This document shows, piece after piece, positions 16,485-25,820 of a stretch of DNA of 64,000 bases (position 1 is its first letter; every line of letters starts with the position of its first letter). Where the stretch lies: NCBI RefSeq assembly GCF_037969875.1, contig NZ_CP150218.1, positions 3,658,001 through 3,722,000 on the forward strand. The letters are read 5' to 3'. Source of the stretch: Paenibacillus sp. FSL R7-0337 (GTDB taxonomy: Bacteria; Bacillota; Bacilli; Paenibacillales; Paenibacillaceae). A program made the position numbers and the translations under genes. Under the pieces are notes generated by a model. That model saw nothing but the letters and a program-made list of their open reading frames with translations. It did no database searches and was not told the DNA's origin.

Positions 16485-18800
16485 TTAGGTCATCACAGAG
16501 TAGTCCCGCCACTCCTCTGGAAGCAGTTGCCTGTAGGATTGCTGCATGAAGCGGTCGTCAGCGAGCACAATGACCCCGCTGTCGCTCTCACTGCGGATCA
16601 GCCGTCCTCCGGCCTGTTGCACCTTGCACATACCCGGGTAGATGTAAGCATAATCGAAGCCGTTCTTGCCCTGTGACTGGAAATAGCTCCGCAGCAGATT
16701 GCGCTCCAGTCCCACCTGCGGGAGTCCGACACCTACGACCATCACCCCGTTCAACCGGTCACCGGGCAGATCCACCCCTTCCGAGAAAATACCTCCCAGC
16801 ACGGCAAAGCCAAGCAGCGGCTCCGGGTTATCCGGGCGGAAGGCCGCCAGGAAGCTCTCCCGCTCCGGCTCGCTCATTCCGCTGCCCTGCAGCAGCGTGG
16901 GGACTTCAGGGTACTTCTCAGTGAACACCTCATAGACATGCTTCAAGTAGAGATAGGAGGGGAAGAAGACCAGGTAGTTGCCCTTCTTCGAGACCAGGCC
17001 TTTGAGCGCATTACTAAGCGGCTGTATAGAAGCCTCACGGTCATGAAACCGGGTGGATACCGGCAGCACAGATACCTGCCACTGCTCTTTGTGAAAAGGC
17101 GTAGCCAAGCTCAGACTGTAATCCTCCTCGCCTGCACCGATCATATCTCTGTAATACGAGAGCGGCGATAGGGTCGCAGAGAACAGAATCTGGCTGCGGA
17201 AGCTCTTGCCCATTTGCTGCAGCAGATGCGACGGATCGAGATTGAACAGCTTCAGATACACATCTCCGCTGCGCACCTCGGCATAGGTGATGTAGCGTTC
17301 ATCGTAGGTTTTGAAGGTGCGGAGCATCGCCTGTACCGCGTAAAAGGTATCCAGCAGGCTGTTCTCCCCCTCCTCCTCTGCCTGCGCGGAGCCTATAAGA
17401 GAAGAGGGATTCAGCAGCTCCAGCTCGGCTTCGGCCGCGAAGTTCTCCAGCAGCTCCGGCAGCTTCTCGGGATAGGCCGCCCACTCTCCCGCACCCTTGT
17501 CACCGCAAATCTTACGCAGCGCAATGAAGAAGGTGTTCACCGCTTTGGCAGCAGTGCCGAGCCTTGGATTCGCCGTCTTATAGGTCCGGCTGAGTGCCAG
17601 GAAGGGCGCCTTGGTGAGCGAAGCAGAATACATCTCCCGGCCCCGGTCCACCAGATTATGCGCTTCATCCACCAGCAGCACGGTGTTCTTCTTACGCTCC
17701 TCAGACATGCGCTTCAGACTGATGCGCGGGTCGTAAATATAATTGTAGTCGCAGATCACAACATCGCAGGCATAGGCGGCATCCAGCGAGAATTCAAATG
17801 GGCAGACCTGATGCTTATGGGCATAGCTGGCGATCGTCTCCCGGGTCATCAGCGTCTCCTGCTCCAGCATATCGATCAGTGCGCCATTGATCCGGTCATA
17901 ATACCCCTCCGCATAAGCGCAGGAATCATTGCCGCAGATGCCCTCCTCCCGGAAACAGGCCTTCTCCTTCGCCGTCAGCGCAATGACATGCAGATGCAGC
18001 CCGCGGCGGTTCAGCATCGAGGCAGCCTCCTGCGCCGCGATCCGTGTAACTGTCTTGGCAGTCAGATAGAAGATACCGGCTGCCTTGCCTTCGCCCAGCG
18101 CTTTGACCGCCGGGAATAGAGTGGACATGGTTTTGCCGATGCCTGTCGGTGCCTGGGCGAAGAGGTTCGCCCCCTCAGCAATGGAGGTATAGACTGCGGC
18201 AGCGAAATGGCGCTGGCCGGGCCGGTAGGCCGAGAACGGAAAGGACAGGGCAGAGATGCTCTCCCCTCTCTTCGCCTTGTAACGGACCATCATCTCGGCA
18301 TACGGTGCGTACCTGCTTACGGTCTCTAGCGCGAAGGCCGTCAGCGCTTCGCGAGTCATCTCCCGGTAGAGACTGTACTGCGCCTCGCTTCCCCGCTGCA
18401 CATAGGTGAGCTTCACTTGGATATAAGGAAGCTCCAGCTCCGTTGCCAGCATGTAAGCGTACATGTATGCCTGGGCCCAATGTACCTCCTTCCCTTCTAG
18501 CGCAGGGTCCGGGATTCCGGCCATGGACTTGATCTCCTCCACCGTCAGACTCCCATCCTCTGCCGTAAGCAGGCCGTCGCAGCGCCCGTCAATCTGGAAC
18601 AGCAGATCCCCATAAGGAATTCCGGTCTTCAAATAGACCTCCTTGCGGTCCCCTTCCTTGTATTGCTTCTGGATCAGCTGATGGCTGCGCGTTCCCTCCG
18701 TCATGGCGGCTCCGCTGCGGAAGCCCGGCTCCAGACTGCCGCTGCTGTAGGCAAATTCCACAAGCGCCCTCACGGACAGTGTGATTTCTGTATGCTCCAT
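16485..18800 (-). CDS. RecB-type nuclease fused to XPD/DinG-family DNA helicase
   Basis: The 771-residue protein joins two modules. Residues about 30-120 show the RecB/Cas4 PD-(D/E)xK pattern: H40, D71, E89-x-K91 and QxxxY (Q110-Y114). Residues about 190-765 form an iron-sulfur SF2 helicase: Walker A QAPTGIGKT (216-223), candidate cluster cysteines C282, C289, C294 and C333, DEAH (378-381), and motif VI QAGGRLIRSE. It is probably a structure-specific 5'-3' helicase-nuclease in DNA repair. ATG 18800 has GGAGGTGG upstream. Whether the nuclease module is active cannot be settled from sequence. Confidence 0.88.
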   Translation of the reverse strand: MEHTEITLSVRALVEFAYSSGSLEPGFRSGAAMTEGTRSHQLIQKQYKEGDRKEVYLKTGIPYGDLLFQIDGRCDGLLTAEDGSLTVEEIKSMAGIPDPALEGKEVHWAQAYMYAYMLATELELPYIQVKLTYVQRGSEAQYSLYREMTREALTAFALETVSRYAPYAEMMVRYKAKRGESISALSFPFSAYRPGQRHFAAAVYTSIAEGANLFAQAPTGIGKTMSTLFPAVKALGEGKAAGIFYLTAKTVTRIAAQEAASMLNRRGLHLHVIALTAKEKACFREEGICGNDSCAYAEGYYDRINGALIDMLEQETLMTRETIASYAHKHQVCPFEFSLDAAYACDVVICDYNYIYDPRISLKRMSEERKKNTVLLVDEAHNLVDRGREMYSASLTKAPFLALSRTYKTANPRLGTAAKAVNTFFIALRKICGDKGAGEWAAYPEKLPELLENFAAEAELELLNPSSLIGSAQAEEEGENSLLDTFYAVQAMLRTFKTYDERYITYAEVRSGDVYLKLFNLDPSHLLQQMGKSFRSQILFSATLSPLSYYRDMIGAGEEDYSLSLATPFHKEQWQVSVLPVSTRFHDREASIQPLSNALKGLVSKKGNYLVFFPSYLYLKHVYEVFTEKYPEVPTLLQGSGMSEPERESFLAAFRPDNPEPLLGFAVLGGIFSEGVDLPGDRLNGVMVVGVGLPQVGLERNLLRSYFQSQGKNGFDYAYIYPGMCKVQQAGGRLIRSESDSGVIVLADDRFMQQSYRQLLPEEWRDYSVMT

Positions 18801-18959
18801 CCGTCCCCACCTCCAATAATTTCCGCCAGCTTCCGCTGCGTATGGCTCATATTCTTCGTTTAACGCCGATATTAACCCGCCTGAGGGAATGGTCTGCGCC
18901 GGGTTCGTTCTAGCCGTAGTTTACGCGCGCTTCAGGGAGTATACGGCCGCTTCTGATTT

Positions 18960-18988
18960 TTGACATTCCTTCCCTGGCACTTCATAAT
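18960..18988 (+). promoter_or_regulatory. Sigma-A promoter of the LTA synthase gene
   Basis: TTGACA (18960-18965), a 17-nt spacer and CATAAT (18983-18988) lie 93 nt upstream of the start. The leader between holds no other clear element. Confidence 0.68.
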
Positions 18989-19081
18989 AAGTTTTATTGA
19001 TAATGGTATTCTTCTGTCCTCATGCTGCTGTTTCCTTTTCAGCCGGGAAACATGTTCATTTTATAGAAAGAAGGCGAAGCT

Positions 19082-20944
19082 GTGTCATCCCAAACTGTGA
19101 AACGATGGCTCCTTAAGCCATTTGTGTTCTTTTCCATTCTTTTTCTGCTCAAAAGCCTGCTGGCCTGGGGTGTAATCTTTGATGATTTAAAGTTCTGGCA
19201 ATCCGTATTGACGGAGCTGCCCTTTGTCTGGGCCCTGTTTTTCCTGATTGAGCGCTTTGCTTCCAGACGGAAGCTCGGCTATTACATGACGGTCAATCTG
19301 CTGGTTACCGCGATCTTTTTTGCCGCCATTATGTACTTCAAATATTACGGGGTCATTGTCACTTACCATGCCGCCGAGCAGGTGAACCAGGTCACTGCCG
19401 TCAAGAACAGTGTGTTCTCATTGATGGACCCTTATTATCTGCTGATCTTCACCGATATCATTGTGCTGGGCTTCTACTTCTTCATTAACAAGAACGGCCG
19501 CACTTATAAAAAAGACCAGATCAACCGGCGCAGTGGCCGGACGCTGCATGTCGTACTGTTCGCCGTCTCGCTCGGACTCTGCCTGTTCAATATTCTTCCG
19601 AATAAGGCGAGCATGAATGAGATCAAGAAGGCCCAGGAGATGGGCATCCTTAATTATGAAGCATACACGATCTTTGCCAAAGATAAAACCGAGCTGGTAG
19701 AGGCTAGTGAAATCACACAGAGCACGATTAACCAGCTCAAGGGCACCGACGCTTCAGCAGTCTCCGCTTATGCCGGTGCCGCCAAGGGCAAGAATCTGAT
19801 TGTGATCCAGCTCGAGTCCTTCCAGAGTTTCCTGCTTGGTCTTAAGGTAGACGGCCAGGAGATTACCCCTAACCTGAACCGTCTGATGGAGCAGAGCCTG
19901 TACTTCACGAACTTCTATCAGATGGTCGGCCAGGGCAACACCTCCGATGCGGAATTCGTGGTCAATTCGTCCTTCTATATTCCTCCGCAGGGTGCAGCTA
20001 CCATGTCTTATATCGACAAGCAGCTGCCGAGTCTGCCCCGTCTTCTGGGAGATAACGGCTATCAGACGGCCACGTTCCACACCAACGTAGTGGAATTCTG
20101 GAACCGGGGCGAGCTGTACAAGGCCCTCGGCTGGCAGAAGTATTACGATCACCAGTTCTTCGGTGACGAGGACGCCTTCTTCTTCGGCGCTTCCGATGAA
20201 GTGCTCTACCGCAAATCCTCGGAGAAGCTGAAGGAAATGAGCGATGCGGGCCAGCCATTCTATGCTCAGGTCATCTCCATGTCGGCGCATCACCCGTTCA
20301 CTATTCCTGAAGAGAAGCACAAGATGAAGCTTCCTGAGCGGTATGAAGGAACCTTTGTCGGCGATTATGTGCGGTCGCAGAACTATGCGGACTATGCCTT
20401 CGGACAGTTTGTAGATGAACTGAAGGCGAGCGGATTATGGGAGAACAGTCTGGTTATGGTCTACGGCGACCATATGGGACTGCCGATTTATTCGCTGGAT
20501 CATGATGACAAGCAGCTAATGAAGGAAATCTACGGATATGATTACAGCTACGCCAATATGCTCAACATTCCGCTGCTCATCCATGGTGAGGGAATTGCTC
20601 CGCAGAAGCTTGCGCAGGTAGGCGGAGAAGTCGATATTATGCCTACGGCCGCCAGCCTGCTGGGGGTATCGATGGATAACAACATTCACTTCGGCCAGGA
20701 TCTGCTCAGCCAGTCCTACAATCTGCTGCCGCAGCGGTATTACCTGCCTACCGGCTCCTTCATTTCCAGCTCTGCCCTGCTGATTCCGGGCAACAGCTTC
20801 GAGGATAATACCCAATACCCGTTGGCTACCGGAGGTACTGCTCCGGCCGGCAACGAGGATGAATACAACCGCGCTCTGCGGCTGCGCCAGCTGTCTGACA
20901 GCTATGTTACACAATTGCCGGATAAAGAACCTGCCGCAGAATAG
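19082..20944 (+). CDS. Lipoteichoic acid synthase (LtaS/YfnI/YqgS family)
   Basis: This 620-residue protein has about five N-terminal helices (residues 10-170), then an extracellular alkaline-phosphatase-like domain with the Mn-binding start VIQLESFQ (Glu245), the nucleophile threonine in GQGNTSDAE (Thr287), and a late DHMG motif. The family transfers glycerol phosphate from phosphatidylglycerol to build lipoteichoic acid. GTG 19082 is the start, behind AAGGCGAAGC, so the initiation signal is moderate. Several paralogues usually exist in Bacillales and I cannot say which this is. A dispersed hairpin element follows 7 nt after the stop. Confidence 0.93.
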   Translation: MSSQTVKRWLLKPFVFFSILFLLKSLLAWGVIFDDLKFWQSVLTELPFVWALFFLIERFASRRKLGYYMTVNLLVTAIFFAAIMYFKYYGVIVTYHAAEQVNQVTAVKNSVFSLMDPYYLLIFTDIIVLGFYFFINKNGRTYKKDQINRRSGRTLHVVLFAVSLGLCLFNILPNKASMNEIKKAQEMGILNYEAYTIFAKDKTELVEASEITQSTINQLKGTDASAVSAYAGAAKGKNLIVIQLESFQSFLLGLKVDGQEITPNLNRLMEQSLYFTNFYQMVGQGNTSDAEFVVNSSFYIPPQGAATMSYIDKQLPSLPRLLGDNGYQTATFHTNVVEFWNRGELYKALGWQKYYDHQFFGDEDAFFFGASDEVLYRKSSEKLKEMSDAGQPFYAQVISMSAHHPFTIPEEKHKMKLPERYEGTFVGDYVRSQNYADYAFGQFVDELKASGLWENSLVMVYGDHMGLPIYSLDHDDKQLMKEIYGYDYSYANMLNIPLLIHGEGIAPQKLAQVGGEVDIMPTAASLLGVSMDNNIHFGQDLLSQSYNLLPQRYYLPTGSFISSSALLIPGNSFEDNTQYPLATGGTAPAGNEDEYNRALRLRQLSDSYVTQLPDKEPAAE

Positions 20945-20951
20945 CCAGACA

Positions 20952-21047
20952 CAAGTGGTAACGGTATCGTCCTTTTAAAGGACGATACCGTTACAGCGAG
21001 AAATAGAAGGATAATGTATAGCGTAAAACATATAGCTTCTCATATTT
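20952..21047 (+). repeat. Dispersed hairpin element, copy 3
   Basis: A perfect 18-bp stem (20958-20975 with 20977-20994, beginning GTAACGGTATCGTCC) is followed by the conserved AGCGAGAAATAGAAGGATAA tail and an AT-rich end CTTCTCATATTT. Compared with copy 2, paired positions change together: GAAAC/GTTTC becomes GTAAC/GTTAC, and GTACCG/CGGTAC becomes GTATCG/CGATAC. It directly follows the LTA synthase stop codon. Confidence 0.9.
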
Positions 21048-21052
21048 AGACA

Positions 21053-21095
21053 AGAGGCAGCGCCTCTCCGTAACAGGAGAAGCGCTGCCTCTTTG
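21053..21095. terminator. Bidirectional terminator between LTA synthase and MarR genes
   Basis: AGAGGCAGCGC pairs with GCGCTGCCTCT around an 18-nt partly self-pairing loop. TTTG follows on the + strand. It serves convergent genes. Confidence 0.8.
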
Positions 21096-21106
21096 TGATG
21101 CTTATG

Positions 21107-21538
21107 TTAACGCTCCTGATTCTCCAGCATGAGATAATAATCCGCGAAGTTCTCCAGCTCTGCCGGCTCCAGAATGGCCAGATGCTCTCCCAGCAGCAGC
21201 AGTGACCGGCGCTGTGCTTCTTCCAGCACCTCTTGCCCCTTGCCGGTAATCGTGACGATCACCGCTCTGCGGTCATTCTCGTCAGGCACGCGGGCGATCA
21301 GCTCCAGCAGCTCCAGGCGGTCGAGCATGACGGTGACTGCACTGGACTTCACTTCCATCTTGTCCGCCAGCTGAATCACCCGTGCCTTCTGCTCCTGAAA
21401 GATCATATGTAACAGCCCGAATTGCGGCACAGTCAACCCCAATTCCTTATGCATTGACATCTGTGACATGATTCTGCGCTGAACCTTCCACATGGATAAT
21501 CCCACACGTTCGATCAAAGGATTGACTTCTTGTGACAT
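21107..21538 (-). CDS. MarR-family transcriptional regulator
   Basis: This 143-residue winged-helix regulator has a recognition helix region VKSSAVTVMLDRLELL and a wing containing DENDRRAVIVTI. ATG 21538 is preferred to an upstream TTG because GGGAG lies 8 nt before it. It is monocistronic and divergent from a chemoreceptor gene. The intervening DNA carries three TCCGACA words that could be operators for this protein or for Spo0A. The ligand and targets are unknown. Confidence 0.85.
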   Translation of the reverse strand: MSQEVNPLIERVGLSMWKVQRRIMSQMSMHKELGLTVPQFGLLHMIFQEQKARVIQLADKMEVKSSAVTVMLDRLELLELIARVPDENDRRAVIVTITGKGQEVLEEAQRRSLLLLGEHLAILEPAELENFADYYLMLENQER

Positions 21539-21589
21539 CCCTTCAGCTCCCAATCCGTTTATTCTGCCTCAAGCGTACCATTATACCGG

Positions 21590-21699
21590 TCCGACATACA
21601 ATATTTTTTGAATATAAAATAGGATCAGGGGCCTGTTTTTCAATGATTTTTTATACATAATCCATCATTTTCCGACACAAAAACTCTTTTTTTCCGACA
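21590..21699. promoter_or_regulatory. Three TCCGACA words, Spo0A-box-like, in a divergent promoter region
   Basis: TCCGACA occurs at 21590-21596, 21671-21677 and 21693-21699. The first and third share the longer TCCGACATAC. Each differs by one base from TTCGACA, the complement of the Spo0A box TGTCGAA. The last two are 22 bp apart, two helical turns. The minus-strand TATAAT for the MarR gene lies next to the first. Confidence 0.45.
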
Positions 21700-21790
21700 T
21701 ACGCTCAAACCGCAGCGTATGCGCTATAATCGTAGCAGTGAACCGCAAAATTCACTTAATCTTTTAGAGTCAGGGCTGGTGATATTTGTT

Positions 21791-23485
21791 ATGAAATTGG
21801 CAACAAAATTAACATGGATGATGCTGATTGTATTGCTACTGGTTGGTTCATCCATAGGCTTCTTCGGTTATCATGCGGCTTACAAGCAGATCGATGAAGC
21901 TGCAGGTATTGAATTGGTAGGCTGCGCCAATATAACCACCGGCCTTATCGATCCTGCCGACATAACCGCTCTGGCTGCCGGGGATACCAGCAAGCTGGCT
22001 GCAATCGAAGACCGCATCGGATGGATCAGTGATCACAAGCCTATTTTCAAAGAAGCCTTCATTCTTTCACTGGACGGCAAGGTGCTGGCCGCTGACAAGA
22101 ACTTCAAGAAACGCGGCTACAAAGCCGGAGACCCCTTCTACTTCTCAGATGAAGATAAAGAAATGATTACCACCATGAAGCATTCCGCCTACTCGAAAGT
22201 GTATACATATCAGGGTACCTCCCTCAAAACCGGCTACGGCCCCATCTATCAGGACCATGACCCTACCAAACCCATCATTGCATTAATGGCGATTAACTTC
22301 GACGGCCCGTTAATTCAATCCCGGACCATGGATATCATCACCCAGCCCTTCCTGATCGGCAGCTCGATTCTGATTATTGCAATTCTCGCCGCCTATCTGC
22401 TCATCCGCCGGATGGTCAGCCCGCTCACCAAGTTGTCTGCATCAGTCAACACGGTAGCCAAAGGCGATCTGACCCGGGAACCGCTGCTCTTCACGGCCAA
22501 GGACGAGGTCGGCAAGCTTGCCCGTGACTTCAATGCCATGACCCTGAGTCTGCGTGACCTGATCACACAGGTCAATGATACATCCATGCTGGTTGCCTCC
22601 TCTTCCCAGGAGCTGTCCGCCAGCGCCCAGGAGACCAACCGGGCCGGAGAGCACAGCGTTAATGTCACCCTGGATCTGGCCGACGGGGCACATACCCAGC
22701 TGCAGAATCTGGAGGGCAGCTTCAAGGCCGTACAGGATATGTCGCATTTCATTACTGAAATTGCAGGCAATGCGGACAGCGCGATGAATCAGGCAGCCAT
22801 CAACTCCCAGAAAGCCCGGACAGGCCGGGAATCTATGGACTCGACCACCTCCCAGATGGCCGTTGTTGGCGCGAGCATCTCGGATCTTTCCGGCATTATC
22901 GAGACGCTGGGCAGCCATTCCAAAGAGATTGAGAATATTGTCGGCACCATAGCCAGTATTGCCGAGGAGACGAACCTGTTATCCCTTAATGCGGCTATTG
23001 AAGCTGCACGGGCCGGAGAAGAGGGCCGCGGCTTCGCCGTTGTGGCAGGCTCTGTACGCAAGCTGGCTGAACGTTCGGCCGGATCTGCCCGCCAGATCGG
23101 TGAGCTGGTCAGTCTGATTGTCCAGCAGATGGACAAGGCCGGAGAGACCATGAAGCACTCCACGGAAGAGATGCATCACGGCAAAGAGATGATTATAGCC
23201 GCCGGACATTCTTTCTCCGAGATTGAGTCTTCCGTCTCCGATATGTCTGCACACAGCCAGCAGATTTCGGCCACCGTGCGTGAGCTTGCCCTGCTCTCTG
23301 ACGGGCTTGTCGCTTCGATCCAGAAGATCGTAGCGGTCTCCAATCAGACAGCAGAAGGCGCGGAGACCTTGTCCGCTTCATCCCAGGAGCAGCTTGCGGC
23401 CATGCAGGAGGTCGAATCCTCCGCCGCATTCCTCTCCTCTCTGGCAGAGAAGCTGCAGGTATTAGTCGAGAATTTCAAAATTTAG
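21791..23485 (+). CDS. Methyl-accepting chemotaxis protein
   Basis: This chemoreceptor of about 564 residues has a first transmembrane helix (residues 8-25), an extracellular Cache-like sensor of about 160 residues, a second helix, a HAMP domain and a cytoplasmic signalling domain. The hairpin tip contains [20 protein letters not shown], the CheA/CheW contact. ATG 21791 is preferred because the membrane helix follows at once. An in-frame ATG at 21719 overlaps a TATAAT and lacks a ribosome binding site. Its ligand is unknown. A strong terminator follows at 23512. Confidence 0.9.
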   Translation: MKLATKLTWMMLIVLLLVGSSIGFFGYHAAYKQIDEAAGIELVGCANITTGLIDPADITALAAGDTSKLAAIEDRIGWISDHKPIFKEAFILSLDGKVLAADKNFKKRGYKAGDPFYFSDEDKEMITTMKHSAYSKVYTYQGTSLKTGYGPIYQDHDPTKPIIALMAINFDGPLIQSRTMDIITQPFLIGSSILIIAILAAYLLIRRMVSPLTKLSASVNTVAKGDLTREPLLFTAKDEVGKLARDFNAMTLSLRDLITQVNDTSMLVASSSQELSASAQETNRAGEHSVNVTLDLADGAHTQLQNLEGSFKAVQDMSHFITEIAGNADSAMNQAAINSQKARTGRESMDSTTSQMAVVGASISDLSGIIETLGSHSKEIENIVGTIASIAEETNLLSLNAAIEAARAGEEGRGFAVVAGSVRKLAERSAGSARQIGELVSLIVQQMDKAGETMKHSTEEMHHGKEMIIAAGHSFSEIESSVSDMSAHSQQISATVRELALLSDGLVASIQKIVAVSNQTAEGAETLSASSQEQLAAMQEVESSAAFLSSLAEKLQVLVENFKI

Positions 23486-23511
23486 GCTGGAGTCTCATAT
23501 ATTTATCTATG

Positions 23512-23564
23512 AAAAAGGCTGCCCTGATGTGGAATAACCCTCCACATCCAGGACAGCCTTTTTT
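23512..23564. terminator. Bidirectional rho-independent terminator
   Basis: AAAAAGGCTG plus an ATGTGGA arm pairs with TCCACAT plus CAGCCTTTTT around a short loop. It lies between the convergent chemoreceptor and cyclic-di-GMP genes. Confidence 0.9.
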
Positions 23565-23585
23565 GTGCAACAGCAATCAGATACA

Positions 23586-25595
23586 TTATGCTGTATTCTC
23601 AATGAACCATTGACCCAATTCGTTAACCGGCATCGGACGCCCATAGTAGAAGCCCTGCATCACCCGGCAGCCCAGCGATTGCAGCAGCTCAATCTGCTCT
23701 GTAGTCTCCACGCCCTCGGCCACAACCTCCATGTTCAGATTGCTGGCAATGGCAATGATGTTGCTGATGATCGCTTTCTTGGAATGCATCTTGCTCTTGC
23801 GGATGAAGACCTGATCAATCTTCAGGGTGTTCACCGGAATCTCATCCAGATTGCCAAGCGAGGAGAAACCGGTTCCGAAATCATCCAGGGATACCCGCAC
23901 ACCTAGATCCCGCAGCTTGGAGAGCTGGGCAACCGTCTCTTCCATATTGTTCATGGCAATCGATTCGGTAATCTCCAGTTCAAGGAAATGCGGCGCAAGG
24001 CCCGAACGCGACAGTGCCTCTTCCACTACCTCATACAGGCTACCGCTTTCAAACATCCGCGCCGACATATTAATCGAGACCGCTACACTGGCAACCTTTG
24101 CCTGATGCCAGAGCATATTCTGTCCGCACACCTCATGCAGCATCCAGTATGTAATAGGGACAATCAGGCCGGTCTCCTCGGCGATCGGAATGAACTCCCC
24201 CGGAGAGATGACGCCATGCTCCGGGTGTCTCCAGCGCAGCAGCGCCTCAAGCCCCACGGTGACATTCAGCAGCGAATCCCATTTGGGCTGGTAGACCACC
24301 ATGAATTCCGAACGGGCCAGCGCCTTGCGCAGATCCTTCTCAAGTGACATCCGCCGGACCTGATGACGGTTCATCTCCAGATCGAACACACTGAATTTAT
24401 TCTTGCCCGAATCCTTGGAAGTATAGAGCGCCGTATCGGCCGCTTTCATTAGCGCTGAACGATCGGTGCCGTGCGCCGGAGTCATACTGATTCCCACACT
24501 CGCAGTTACGTACAATTCGTTACCTTCAATGCTGTAAGACTTCTTGAGCTCCTGGAGGATATGCTGTGCCACTTCCTCCGCCGCCACGGCGGTGCAATCC
24601 GGCAGTGCAATCAGGAATTCATCCCCTCCAAGCCGGAACACTTTCCCCTTCCCGCCCACGCAGCAGGTCAGCCTGGCAGATACGTCCCGCAGCAGCAAGT
24701 CTCCAATATCGTGCCCCAGCGTATCATTAATCGATTTGAAGCGGTCCAGGTCAACAAAAAACACGGCGCCGGAGACCCCGCCGAAGAAATCATCCTTGAA
24801 GTAGCGCTCCAGACCGTGCCGGTTCGGCAGCTCGGTGAGCGGGTCATGATAGGCCATTCGCTCCAGTACATCCCTGTCCAGAAAAACATTGCCGCCGGAG
24901 ATTGCCAGCACGAACAGGGTAACCAGTGAAATCCCTGTCAGCAGAACCACATCAGTCTCCATCAGCATGGGGGCAGGCGCCTGCCAGCTGTAATTATGCA
25001 GATCGCTTGCTCTCAGACTCGTATAATGCATACCGGTAACCGCCAGGGCGATGAATAGTGCCGAATACAGCTTCCAGGGGCTGAAGACCGTATGATCCTT
25101 GAATCTGTGGAACATTAGAATTCCGATGTAGGAAGCAGCAAGAGCAATCAGTACCGATACAGCCTGATCCATTGCCCTGTAATGAATCTTGGCCTCCATC
25201 TCCATGGAGGCCATTCCAGCATAATGCATGAACGATATGCCGCTGCCGAGTATGCAGCCGCCCGCAAGAAGCCGCCAGCTTCTCTGGCGGGCAGCCGTAA
25301 CCATCTGAAGGGTTGCATAGCAGGAGGACATAATAATTAGCAGGGACACGGCAGCCATCACCGGATGGTAGCTGACCTTGAACGGCAGCCGGCTGGCCAT
25401 AATGCCGACAAAATGCATAGCCCAGATTCCGCCGCCAAGCACACAGGCACCCGAGAGCAGCCAGAGACGTCTGACCCGGCCCGCGGAATGGGAAACCTGC
25501 GAAATCAGATTAAGCGCGGAGTATGCTGCTGCGGCAGCTAGCCCATAGGATAGTAAAACAATCCAGATATTATAGTGGATTCCCATTTGATCCAT
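23586..25595 (-). CDS. MHYT-GGDEF-EAL membrane protein (cyclic-di-GMP turnover)
   Basis: This protein of about 669 residues has an N-terminal seven-helix MHYT sensor with three signature blocks (MHFVGIMA, MHYAGMAS, MHYTSLRA), thought to bind a metal and sense gases or redox state. A GGDEF diguanylate cyclase (RLGGDEF) and an EAL phosphodiesterase (EALLRW, ITESIA, DDFGTGFSS, LKID, EGVET) follow; both look intact. No RxxD inhibitory site precedes GGDEF. The layout is like B. subtilis YkoW without its PAS domain. ATG 25595 follows GAGG; the GTG five codons earlier is less likely. It is monocistronic. Confidence 0.9.
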   Translation of the reverse strand: MDQMGIHYNIWIVLLSYGLAAAAAYSALNLISQVSHSAGRVRRLWLLSGACVLGGGIWAMHFVGIMASRLPFKVSYHPVMAAVSLLIIMSSCYATLQMVTAARQRSWRLLAGGCILGSGISFMHYAGMASMEMEAKIHYRAMDQAVSVLIALAASYIGILMFHRFKDHTVFSPWKLYSALFIALAVTGMHYTSLRASDLHNYSWQAPAPMLMETDVVLLTGISLVTLFVLAISGGNVFLDRDVLERMAYHDPLTELPNRHGLERYFKDDFFGGVSGAVFFVDLDRFKSINDTLGHDIGDLLLRDVSARLTCCVGGKGKVFRLGGDEFLIALPDCTAVAAEEVAQHILQELKKSYSIEGNELYVTASVGISMTPAHGTDRSALMKAADTALYTSKDSGKNKFSVFDLEMNRHQVRRMSLEKDLRKALARSEFMVVYQPKWDSLLNVTVGLEALLRWRHPEHGVISPGEFIPIAEETGLIVPITYWMLHEVCGQNMLWHQAKVASVAVSINMSARMFESGSLYEVVEEALSRSGLAPHFLELEITESIAMNNMEETVAQLSKLRDLGVRVSLDDFGTGFSSLGNLDEIPVNTLKIDQVFIRKSKMHSKKAIISNIIAIASNLNMEVVAEGVETTEQIELLQSLGCRVMQGFYYGRPMPVNELGQWFIENTA

Positions 25596-25820
25596 AGTTG
25601 ACCTCTTCACTGGTTATAGTATCAGCGTCGTTTCAGGGTCTATCTTAAGTTATAAATCAATATACGAATAGCGGATAAATGGAAGAGTATATAATGATTA
25701 CAGGTATTCTCTGAAAACTAACATTAGCTGTATTTTACCCTGTATTCACCGGGCTGTCTAAGTAAATAATGGAACTTGGACCCTTTTTTGAACGCCGGCA
25801 AAAATTGTCCATATTTGTCC

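Noticed and set aside
21719..21790. Longer chemoreceptor start at ATG 21719
   Set aside because: It overlaps a TATAAT word and has no ribosome binding site. The receptor's membrane helix begins right after ATG 21791.
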